Below are positions 54,629 to 64,000 of a stretch of DNA of 64,000 bases, in pieces. The position numbers and the translations under genes were made by a program. The stretch's first letter is position 1, and every line of letters begins with the position of its first letter. Below the pieces are notes generated by a model. That model did no database searches, had not been told where the DNA came from, and saw nothing but the letters and a program-made list of their open reading frames with translations. Origin of the DNA: Chalara sp. BL73 (Eukaryota > Ascomycota > Leotiomycetes > Helotiales); NCBI GenBank assembly GCA_918026815.1, contig CAKJVC010000014.1:124001-188000 (forward strand), given 5' to 3'.

Positions 54629-56602
54629 CTAAAGGCCGGAATCAATCTGGGCGACAACATCCGTATTCGTGTACTGTGCCCAATCTCTACAGGTTTGCGC
54701 CATGATCATCGGAACATGGACATCCTTCTTGATATCCGTGGGTCGCTCTAGAATATTCGCGTACAAGCCACCAGAACTGTGCCAAGCGATATGACAATGG
54801 AAGGGCCAGACGCCGGGATTGTCAGCGTTGATCTGCCACACAACATGGCCGTTCCCAGGCAGCATCTGCGTGTCGCGACGCTGTGGGTTATTAGGGTTGG
54901 TGATAGAGACACCATCCCAATTTCCTGGTCCTACGTGTAGGATGAACATGTTGTGTCCGTGGAGATGCATTGGGTGCGATGCCGGGGTAGGGTTATTGAC
55001 AACGATTCGGATCGAGGAGTTGGACCCGAAGTCTTTGACGTTCCATTCAGCTGTGTAGGTCAGGTTACCTTTGTGTGCGAGCAATAACACCGGGTTGTTG
55101 TAGTTTGCACGGAAAGACTGTTTGTCCAGCTCCCAAAGGAAGATATTAGAGGCGTTGACCCTAAAGCTAACGTCAAGGTTCCTGGTGGTGGCTGGACGTG
55201 GCGGCTTAATGGAGTAGAAAGGCACTGTGAGGGCCAAATCGTCGTTCACACAATTTCCCGGATCAGGCACGTTTTGGGCTGTGCTCTTAGGAGCTTTCTT
55301 GGTGTCGGCTTTGTCGTAGTAGATAGCTGCAAGAGCAAGAGGCTGGTTGGTGCTTGAGCATGGCGTGGAGAGGTTGGAGCGCATCCAGAAAGCTGAGTTT
55401 GATGCACCTTGATCGGCTTTGACGAGGACATCGGCACGCTGTCCAACACCGAGGGTGACAACCTTAGTAGTGTAAGGTTTGACTGGGACAAAATCATTGG
55501 CGATAACTTTCAAATCATGACCATCGATGCTGAAGCGTTGCAAGCCGTCAGCACCCGCGTTAATCTACATAAGTCAGTTGACCATTGAAATTAACAAGTT
55601 CCGAGTTGCAAGTCAACATACCAGTCGAAGCCTATGAACTTTACCTGTGGTGAACTTGAACTTGGAAATGCCAGCATTGCTATTGCATTTGGTCTTGTCC
55701 CCAGCTTTGACGGTGAAGCAGTCAAAATCCATTTTGCCATTGATGAGGTTGTTGTCAGATGACGGTCTAGGGTTACCGCCTTTGTCAAGTGGCGCCATCA
55801 CCGTCTTAACAATATCATAATATTCGTCATGGTAATGGTCGGTCAACATCACGGGTCCTAAGTCAACATCATAGTCGGCGTTCTTGGGACCATGTATGAT
55901 CAAAGGTCCAAAGAGCCCCCCTGGACATGTCACCATAGTGCAATATAGTTCCTATGTAAAACTCACCAGCATATTGGCCAGAATAATGTGAATGATACCA
56001 CGAAGTACCATACAAGTCCGCCTTGAACGTATAGGTAAAGTCCTCTCCTGGTGCAATCGGGCATTGATGTACAGAAGGCACGCCGTCAAACCAGGGAGTG
56101 TCTTTGTGAAGAATACCATGCCAATGGAATGCTGTGCCTTCCTCTGGTCCAGTTATCCTATTTCTTACCGTGACTGAGAGAGTGTCTCCCCAATTGGCTT
56201 CGATTTGTGGGCCAGGAAATTGTCCGTTAATTAAAATAACATTTTTCTCATAGCCATCTGGTGCGATGAGGCCACGGCTGACTGTGAAGGTATAACGCCG
56301 CACAACTCCAGTGTTAGGTGCTTCGGTATATGGATTGTTGCTGTATGCGGTGAGGCCTCCCCAAGGATACCCGAGAGGGAGTGGGTTATTACGGAGGAAT
56401 GGAGGGAATGTCGGGGCTTGTAAAGTTCCCCATGTTGAGGCACTGTAGAAAGTCCATGTTAAAGCCGGCCTTAGACTCTACAAGTCCCAGTCTGTTAAAA
56501 ATTGATGGAAAGAGCTTACCCATTCGTCTGCTGTTGTGTCAGCGCAGGGACTATCCCGAGGACACCATTAAGTATACTAGTGATCAAGGTAAGAATTCCC
56601 AT
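54629..56602 (-). CDS. Laccase (multicopper oxidase), intact, four exons
   Basis: Exons 56602-56520, 56442-55967, 55920-55622 and 55564-54629 give 597 residues. Secreted oxidation of phenols with O2, in lignin, humus or pigment chemistry. Signal region: [19 protein letters not shown]. All copper ligands are present: [24 protein letters not shown] and [11 protein letters not shown]. The C-terminus ends [11 protein letters not shown], close to the Asp-Ser-Gly-Leu type tail of ascomycete laccases that plugs the solvent channel. The N-terminal [18 protein letters not shown] block lacks the usual Cys-rich ascomycete start. It differs clearly from the broken laccase at 25.3-26.8 kb, so it is not a recent duplicate. 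A TATAAAA lies 86 bp upstream. Confidence 0.95.
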
Positions 56603-56687
56603 AATGAGCGTGGGAGTGGAAGAAGCTTAAAGAAGAAAAGACTGGTAGGTTGTCCATCTGAGAAAGCAATGAAGGCATGAGCAAGTG

Positions 56688-56694
56688 TTTTATA
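56688..56694 (-). promoter_or_regulatory. TATA box of the intact laccase gene
   Basis: TATAAAA on the minus strand, 86 bp upstream of the ATG at 56602. Confidence 0.5.
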
Positions 56695-58932
56695 TCAAAA
56701 GGTGATCCTGCTTCTATTTTCCAAGACTATTTCGGCACAAGGAGAAGTGATTCAAGCCTCCTCTTGGAAATACTGGAGAAATTAGGCGCACGTAGAACCT
56801 TTCCAATGATATATCCATGAATGTGCCCACTATCGTTCAAGATGAGTTCTGTCTCTTCGAATAGAACCAAGAGGTCACGGGAAGGGATAAGGAGAACCCG
56901 AGGCTCTGATCAGTACTTCTTTCAGAAGCTAAGGCTCATAGAAAGGGGTCTTGGTGATGTCAAAAGGAATTTATCTTACAGCTCATCAGAAACCCTTCGA
57001 ATGAAGGGAGGCTGCTGTCCCGTTTTGGGAATCAAGATATTGTCAAAGGGTTCTGGGGAAAGCTGCAAGGAAAGCCACCCTTGACAGAGCGGGAGATCTA
57101 CCACATAGCTGAAGTAATGTGGCGTTGGAGGCAGAGGCGCACACTTTCAGTGGCAACACAATAAATACTGCAAGAATTTGAGTAGAGGAGGCAGCAGCAG
57201 CTTCCATACCTATGGAATGAAGAGCTTCATGGTAGCACTTATCTAATTTTTATATTCGATGAAAGGAAAACATTTACGGAAACAAACCTGTATTAACTTC
57301 AAATACTTATTTCGCAGGCAGAACGTATATCTGCGTACCGCTTGTAGTAAGCAGAGATAGGCGGGAACAGACCGCTCCTTCTTAGGCCTCGGACTCAGTA
57401 AGGGGTAACTCCGGACAAGGCGACTTGGTGGCCAAGCCGAGATTTGAGGCTTCTGGCTTTGTTCACGAAATTCTTGTGCCGTAAATACTGATCAAGAAGA
57501 GATTGAAGCCTATGCTGTCAATGTTGAAGTAGACTACTTTCTGATCTGAGCACCTGATATTAGTTGTGCTGCAAATGACTATCACAAATCTGCTAAGGGC
57601 ACAAGACTCTGACTGCAACAGATACCCAATTTTAGCTGAAGTTGCTCGTATGCCAACTTGATATATCGCGAATAAGAAGTTTTCCCGAAATTAAGGGATT
57701 CTGAGTCATGAATCTCGAGATCCAACAAATGAAGAATATGAGATGCACGCTCAAGGAGATATTCGAAGATAGCGATAGGCTTGCATGATGGCGTAGAGAA
57801 ATGCGAGAAGCGGTCTTGGATGACCGCACAGACAATTGAGAGATCATTTTGACTTCAAAGTGACACCTGGAAAGCTGCTGAAGGCTGCTTTCCTCTAACA
57901 TTAGAATTATATCCTTGCTGTCTAAGAAGGAGTGTACCTCTAATGGCTGAAATTTCTAGAATGGAGCCGCTAATATAAGTAGATATAATATGAGGATACT
58001 ATAAGCTTTTATCCTTCGCACATGCAAAGTCATGGACTTTGTCTTCCAAAGTATGAGAAGTCCAGGCAGGCAAGTGGTCGCTAAAGGACGGAAAGCTGTG
58101 GCTCTATTTAACACAGCGTTTAAGCCATTCACACACTTTGTTATATTACAGAAAGTACAGGGGCTTGGCTGGGTCTTCCAGAGACTACGTCCTCTATTCA
58201 AGCCATGGGAGATAAAAAGAAGTTGATGTACGACCCGCATACATGTATTGGTATCGTGCATGAGACCTTCACACAAAATGAGCCAACAGCCAGTACTCCT
58301 GCTTGCAATTGGGCTGAAAATGGATAAAAATAACAAACTTGGGAATGAGCTTTTCCACTCTACCAAGACCTTGGGCCATCGTGATGAAGAGCACACGAAC
58401 ATGCTCGGCAAGCCCGCAGAAGAAAATAGAAAAAGCAACCAATGCAAATCGATCTATTACGAAAAACAAATCTCGTGGCGAGCAAAGATGAGCGGGTATC
58501 ATATCACAGCTTATGATAAGATAGTTTGATCTTAGTAGCACTTGCCAGAATATAATTCTACCTAGTAAAACGTATGTTGACAGCGCCAAAGAATGCCTCA
58601 TGGAAACCGACAACTATGGCAAGACTCTAAGTCCTGTTCTGAGTACATTGACACTAAGCTGAAAGATTGCCGCGTGGCCACTTTGTATTTATTGTGGCTC
58701 AATTTTAGTTGGAGAGTTTCTCGAAACGCAAGCGTCATCGGAGAGCTTTATTGAAGCTTTGTACAAGTTCGCGACTAGTGTATTTGCTTGAATACAATCT
58801 GAATCTGCTATACATAAGCTGTAGAAGCTTGGCCCCCCGATATGTGGTCCCATGTGTCGGCTTCACCGGAAATTCTAAACAAAATAACGCCGCCCATTTC
58901 ATATTCTTTACATCCCTGGATATACTGTATGT
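56695..58932. other. Long intergenic region, no gene recognised
   Basis: 2.2 kb. Frames at 56821-57084, 57632-57901 and 57956-58529 have no motif, odd composition and no splice logic. Confidence 0.4.
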
Positions 58933-59482
58933 TCACTCCTTCTTTCGTGGCATTTGGTTGGATGTGTATTGCATGATCAGTGGGCGTCGCCGTGAGCGCA
59001 CGAATGCCTCCATAGCCTCTTGGGATATTGTGTCCGTTCGGACAACACTGCCAATGGACATAAAAAATCTGCGGCTACACTTTAGTACAGAGTGTCTGCG
59101 AGTCGAGAGCCTAGTTTATACCCAAAAGTAGCACCAGAACCAAGCATATACTGCCCTAAGCTTCTCATGACTCCATTTGGCCCCGCGCCAAACCTCATGA
59201 TGTTGACTGATCCTATAAAGAGTTAGAAGGACAGCCTCTACAAAGGTGTATTGCATACCAAAGATAAATCCAATTATGACACCGACAGCTACGCGATCTT
59301 TTAACTCTCTGCAGACTTGCATATGGTTGTAAATATCTTACTAGTCCCCATCATTGCCCCCATCTTCCCTATAGAAAATGTCAGTACGCTAGTCATCGAG
59401 TTTTGTGCTTTTCACTGATGATGGATTTACATTTGTCAAAGGTGGAGCCCCCTACTTGCGCACCTGCTGGTGGAGGTGGCAT
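58933..59482 (-). CDS. mgr2: MGR2/Romo1-type TIM23 subunit, five small exons
   Basis: Exons 59482-59431, 59368-59342, 59288-59259, 59212-59122 and 59068-58933 (two are only 27 and 30 nt) give 111 residues with every phase fitting. MGR2 is an inner mitochondrial membrane protein that couples the TIM23 translocase and gates lateral release of preproteins. Family blocks: GGSTFDK...KMGAMMGT, the glycine-rich first helix VGVIIGFIFGSV, NIMRFGAGPNGVMRSLGQYM and the second helix GSGATFGFFMSIGSVVRTD. A basic C-terminal tail follows. Exons this small break the gene into fragments that no single-frame search would show. The start ATG precedes a proline-rich leader (MPPPPAG), as usual for this family. 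Confidence 0.93.
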
Positions 59483-60325
59483 ACTGGCTAGATATAATAC
59501 AGTCGAGAGCTGGGAGATAGAAAGGACAATTATCAAGGAAGGTTGGGGTCAAACTGGAGGCTCTCCAGGTCCCAGTAGCTCCTCCAGCATACAACCACTA
59601 CCGGGCTAGTACCGTTTTGGCTTCCCCACACTTCTGAAATTAGTCACGTGGTTGTGAATTTGCTGGGAGATGGAGTGACTAAAAGACACGACCAGAACAG
59701 TGTGTTTGGCTTAATGGATACTATCTAAAGACTCTATATATTTGAGTATCTGCAAGCTTTACTTTGATCCTCATATCGCCTCCATCACCAGCTTCGTTCG
59801 TCTCGTTGTGGAGCAGAGCGCGTGCTCTTATCAGCTTGCATTCCGATTGGTGCTTCACCACCTGTCCTGTCTCACGACGACTACATTTGACGAGCACTCT
59901 GAACTTTCCAGCTTGGCAGAATCCGAATGCCATCCCTCTGCTCACGACAATTCTTTCTGCATCAATCGAAGCCGATGCGTAAGTTGCTGCCAGACATCCC
60001 TTGTCGAACCAAGATTCTTGACAGGTTGCCAAGTACGCTCTGCCACAGCGGCCATCTTTTTGGCCCCTTTCAAGACGAGCGTCAAAAACTGAACCAGAAC
60101 AGCAAGCTGACAACTCTACACAACAGGCTCAGCATAACTTTCTTTCGCCCGTCCCTTGCACACCGAGCGCAGTTAATATTGAGTCTTTGTTGGAACTGGG
60201 ATTCCACCGAAAGCGTCTAGGCAGATCTGTTGGTGTTGGGGGAGAGTTCGTAATTTTCCAAGCCTCAAAGGAAGACGACCCGAGAATCATACATATTGCA
60301 CGGCTTTACGAGTAGACCACCACAG
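59483..60325. other. Divergent intergenic region of mgr2 and ham-4
   Basis: A shared promoter region between two divergent conserved genes. Pyrimidine-rich stretches near 60140-60160 and no TATA box evident. Confidence 0.5.
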
Positions 60326-62668
60326 ATGACGGCAGTCGCGAGTCCACCGAGTTTCCAGCAAAATAATCGCGCAGCATGGAGTGCGAATATTAGCCAAGGA
60401 GGACTCACTGCTATGAACGCCGACGAAGTATCCCGAATGTTCATGCCACGCAAAAGCGCGCAGCGCTCAAACTCATCATCTTCAATATCCTCAACCTCCT
60501 CAGCTTCATCAAACACAACAGTTGCACAGGCATTGCCGCAGACCAATGGCACTCAGATGTCTGCAGTCGGGGATCTAAGTTCTTGGGGTACGGCTGCTGC
60601 TCGCAAGAAGCCCCAAAGAACAGGACCATGGCCAACAAGCAAAGCCGAAGCAATGTCTGGAGTAACTACAGCGAGGCCGCAGTCAATTCTATCAACAAAT
60701 GGTGCCTCCGCGGCATCGTCGATCACATCTATCCACCAGCCACCTATTCTACCCTCGCAGCATCTACAAAATCCTACCCAACAAGTAAACGGAAATCGGC
60801 CGAATGCACCAGCTGTTGGTGAGGGTAACCCTGTGCTCTACCTATTGTCTATGAATGGAACATTCGAGAGGAAAACAATATCAGTCCCATACTATCCCGA
60901 CCACTTGAGGATTGGACGACAAACAAATGCCAAAACCATACCAACACCTGCTAATGGTTTCTTCGATTCAAAGGTACTGTCAAGGCAGCATGCAGAAATT
61001 TGGGCAGACCGAAATGGAAAAATTTGGATTCGGGATATCAAATCGTCGAATGGTACATTTGTCAATGGTGCTCGATTATCCCCAGAAAACCGAGATTCGG
61101 AACCGCACGAGCTACAGACTCAAGACCATCTTGAGTTAGGTATTGATATTGTTAGTGAAGATCAGAAAACTGTCGTTCACCACAAAGTTGCCGCGAAGGT
61201 CGAGCATGCAGGTTATCTTGGAACAACCAATAACGTCTTGGACATGAACTTTGGCGATTTAGACCCCACGAATGGTGCGATGATGGTGCCTTCACAAGGT
61301 GCCATGCAATTAAGGAATAGAACTGGGAGTCAAGGGTCGGTAGCCAGCAGTGGACGCATGGGGCCTCCTAGTAGCATCGCCGGTAGTCAAATGAGTATCA
61401 TGGCTCAACAGAGGCCCATGAACTTTTGGCTAACGCCAGTGACAACGGAGCAGATCGTGAAGAGATTAACAGTATGTAATTCCATGATTCAATTCTGAAG
61501 GAGTACCTAATAGCTGTCACAGCACGAAATGAGAGTCGCCCGGTTGCAAACAAGTGATCTGGGAAGGACTGATCAATTCTTTGGAGCTTTACTATCGAAA
61601 GACCACATTAAAGAAGGGGATAGAGCTTTAGCCACCGAGAACAAAGCTCCCCAAACCAATGGAGTTATTTCGGCTATGAGGGCTGATCCCAAAACCCGGT
61701 TTTCTGAACCTCCAGCGCCTCCACCACAGCAGCCGCTTCCGGAAAAACCAGATGTTGCACGCTCACACCCCTTTGACTCATCATCTCCAGCTTCTTTGAA
61801 GCGATCAAATACTGAACGACCCAGGTCTGTTCCAACTGTGTCACCAGTTCGACAAGAAACTACAAGTCAAATTGTATCTCTGGTCGAAGCTCTCGCTACA
61901 GCAAAGAAAGAACTGGAGGCTCAAGGTGCACGTTTGCGCGATTTGGAGGAAAGTCTTCAGAAGGAGAGACGAGCAAGGGAATTGGCGGAGGAAGTTGCTA
62001 AGCAGCTAGAGATTCAAGCCGGCGTACCAACGACAACTGAGGACGCCAGGGAAGTTGCTGACACGTCGATACTCGAGGAGGCTTTCGAACCGCCTCTAGA
62101 AATATCAGATGCGAAGAATAGCGAGGAATCTGAGCAGCCAAAGGAAATCGATACTAAGGCGATAGCTGCTTCAACAGCGCTACTGGAGCAACACTTGGAA
62201 AAAATGGCGCTTGAAATGCAGAACATGAAGGATCATATGGAGTCATTTAAAACGCGGGCCGAGAAAGCTGAGGCTGAACGAGATAATGCCCGAATTACGC
62301 TAGCACAAATGGTTGAGAAAATACGGCTAAATGAATCGGCGAGATCATCTTCCACCGAGCGAGCACGATCACCAGCTAGAAGACGTGCGCGTTCCCAGTC
62401 ACGTCTTACTAACGGTGATGCTGCGACGCTTGAAATACTGGAATCTTTGGTTGGAAAGGCTACGCTTGAGAATGGGAACGCGATAACTGCAGGGAAAGAA
62501 GACCAGTTTGCAAGGAATCTAACGGGAACGCTGTCGCGACCGCCTGGTGGACACGACCCATTATTGTACCATACAACACCTTATGCTTCGATACTTGGGG
62601 TTGTTTTAATAGGCATGGGGCTTATGGCGTACTTAAACGGATGGCAGCCTCCTAAGGTAGAGCGATAA
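60326..62668 (+). CDS. ham-4: FHA-domain STRIPAK component (SLMAP homologue, HAM-4/PRO45)
   Basis: Exons 60326-61471 and 61523-62668 give 763 residues. In filamentous fungi this protein anchors the STRIPAK phosphatase-kinase complex at the nuclear envelope, ER and mitochondria, and controls hyphal fusion and fruiting. Seen here: an S/T-rich N-terminus; an FHA domain at about 190-300 (LRIGRQTN, FDSKVLSRQHAEIW, IKSSNGTFVNGARLS); an S/Q-rich linker; coiled coils (about 505-560 and 625-680); an RS-rich stretch (STERARSPARRRARSQSR); and a C-terminal tail anchor (SILGVVLIGMGLMAYLNGW, followed by basic residues). The domain order FHA, coiled coil, tail anchor is that of SLMAP, Neurospora HAM-4, Sordaria PRO45 and yeast Far9/Far10. 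I start at the first ATG (60326). Confidence 0.92.
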
Positions 62669-63727
62669 GCAACGCTACTAGGGCGGTATCGGCATAATAA
62701 GCTGGCTTCCACAAAAGCACACATGCACACAGGAGATCTCCTGACCATACATATATTTCCTTTGTCCTTCCTTGGGGTGTTCTGCATAGGCGTTCGGGGC
62801 ATGGCTACGCATATGGGCGAGCTTGGGATCAGCATACTGAGACCTACATAATGAGGTCTTCTAAGTTCTTTCTAAGGAAAACGATGATGACGATGAGACG
62901 AGAAGATGGACAGTTGCTTGAATGCGGTTCATCTTCAGGCGCGGATACCTTCTTGTGGAATATTGTTCTCTTATAGCGAATCAAATGATTCACCTTCCTC
63001 AACATTTCAGCTTCACATTCCCAGATCTATCGGCTCTCGGAAGCAGATTGTATTCAACATTGTTCATAGCATGTGCAAATATAACCACCCTGTCTATAAT
63101 TCATGTCCACCCCTGCCAGACAAGTCCCCCAACTATTGAACTCTCCAGGTACTTGCTTTGTCGGTCACATGAAATGTTAACCATGAGGATACCTGTGATG
63201 CCATGGCGGGACTTGATTGATTGACACTGGGAGGATCCGCCTTCTCCAGTTTCGACGAGCGATTGCTTTTCTCGACATATTGTGAAGACCGAGCGCCAGA
63301 AATGGTGAGAAAGCGCGCATTTTCACGTGATAGTCAAGACTCCGGAGCGGGGGAACAGCCAGGCTAATCTCATTTTGTGTATATCAAGATGCTACATTGG
63401 GACACCGCAATCTCGGCGCAGAGGCTCAACAGTCAACACGCCGCATGAAGCGAAAAGGAACCACCAAATCTACCGGTCATCCCCAGGCCCGATCCCTGGG
63501 GTTGCAAGCCGTGCCTTGCACGCGCACCCACCACCAACCTCCACATCTCACCACGTTTGCCGCAACAAATCTCCCATTACTACTGCTGTTCCGTTTCGTT
63601 TTCCTACAGGACAAAGCATATCATACGAGTAGAGCATCGATTCACCGCAACGTTGCGACAGGTCTAATCAACGTGGGAAGCGAGTTGGATCGACGGCGGT
63701 GCATTAACAGCAGCGGAAGAGACTGCC
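62669..63727. other. Intergenic, no gene recognised
   Basis: Ham-4 terminator and 5' flank of the next gene. The overlapping frames at 62906-63783 show no motif. Confidence 0.45.
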
Positions 63728-64000
63728 ATGTCGCAGCTCGGAGTCCTGGGCAACGCGAGGGAAAGGAGCGCGCCGCAATATAACCACCATTCGGAGCCAT
63801 GCAATGACGATCAGAGACATCTTCAATGGGTAGAGGGTCAAGATACCACAAGGCTTGCGGTTCCTGACACCTTTTATCCTGTGTATCACGATCCTTTATA
63901 TGATGATTACATCGCAGAGAGCTGGCTTCCGCAAGTCCAGGCCATTCCTTCATGGACCAATGCAATCCCAAACGAGAACAGGTGGTCACATGATACCACG
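63728..64000 (+). CDS. 5' part of a gene cut by the window end
   Basis: From the ATG at 63728 the frame stays open for 91 codons to the last base of the window. The composition is clearly coding (DTFYPVYHDPLYDDYIAESW, PQVQAIPSWTNAIPNENRW): hydrophilic and Asp/Tyr/Trp-rich with no signal peptide. No family is recognised from this fragment. The minus-strand frames over the same bases are poorer. Confidence 0.55.
   Translation, partial: MSQLGVLGNARERSAPQYNHHSEPCNDDQRHLQWVEGQDTTRLAVPDTFYPVYHDPLYDDYIAESWLPQVQAIPSWTNAIPNENRWSHDTT

Noticed and set aside
54629..56602. The two laccases as a recent tandem or segmental duplication
   Set aside because: Their sequences, N-termini and intron positions differ strongly, so they are old paralogues or separate subfamilies.
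57956..58447. Minus-strand frame of 163 codons
   Set aside because: Hydrophobic and Cys-rich without a domain or splice logic. Overlapping plus-strand frames are equally open, so there is no coding preference.

Overview
The window is nuclear DNA from a filamentous ascomycete. Most genes carry several 45-80 bp introns with GTAAGT-type donors and CTAAC/CTGAC-like branch points. The gene families are typical fungal ones: Zn2Cys6 regulators, CFEM, laccases, HET, GMC oxidoreductase, PHO4, a STRIPAK FHA protein and MGR2. The secreted oxidases and carbohydrate-active enzymes suggest a plant-associated or saprotrophic member of the Leotiomycetes or Sordariomycetes, but that placement is inference. 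All exon joins were made by hand from frame, splice consensus and family motifs.

Layout. 1.3-4.4 kb: Zn2Cys6 activator. 5.7-6.9 kb: feruloyl-esterase-like gene with a frameshift. 8.2-15.2 kb: a ToxD/trans-enoyl-reductase-like gene (minus strand) split by a 5.85 kb Ty1/copia element with identical 135 bp LTRs and a 5 bp target duplication. 16.2-19.3 kb: a domesticated cellular reverse transcriptase (rvt). 20.2-21.2 kb: CFEM membrane protein. 22.7-24.8 kb: secreted protein with a PKD-like domain. 25.3-26.8 kb: laccase pseudogene. 28.8-30.7 kb: PHO4 phosphate transporter. 34.5-40.5 kb: sugar transporter, intracellular GH5 hydrolase and Zn2Cys6 regulator, all on the minus strand, reading as a small sugar-utilisation cluster. 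41.4-42.5 kb: coiled-coil protein of unknown function. 44.7-47.4 kb: secreted GH92 mannosidase. 48.0-49.8 kb: GMC oxidoreductase with one nonsense codon. 50.3-52.6 kb: decayed HET gene with a membrane N-terminus. 52.9-53.5 kb: YbjQ-type protein. 54.6-56.6 kb: intact laccase. 58.9-59.5 kb: five-exon MGR2. 60.3-62.7 kb: STRIPAK SLMAP homologue (ham-4/pro45). 63.7 kb to the end: start of a gene that runs off the window.

Two themes stand out. First, accessory genes here are eroding: the esterase, enoyl reductase, one laccase, the GMC gene, the HET gene and the copia RNase H are all broken. The nonsense codons whose ancestral codon can be guessed are all explained by CpA-to-TpA changes. Conserved genes (rvt, PHO4, MGR2, ham-4) are intact in between.

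Second, the copia element carries an unusual lattice of the 8-bp palindrome TCGTACGA. There are 29 perfect copies and 47 GTACG cores, about one per 115 bp. They fall in all three codon phases and continue into the non-coding 3' region. Selection must therefore act on the nucleic acid rather than the protein. The same element carries an antisense, apparently spliced open frame with a DUF3716-like cysteine motif. These are the best candidates for something undescribed.
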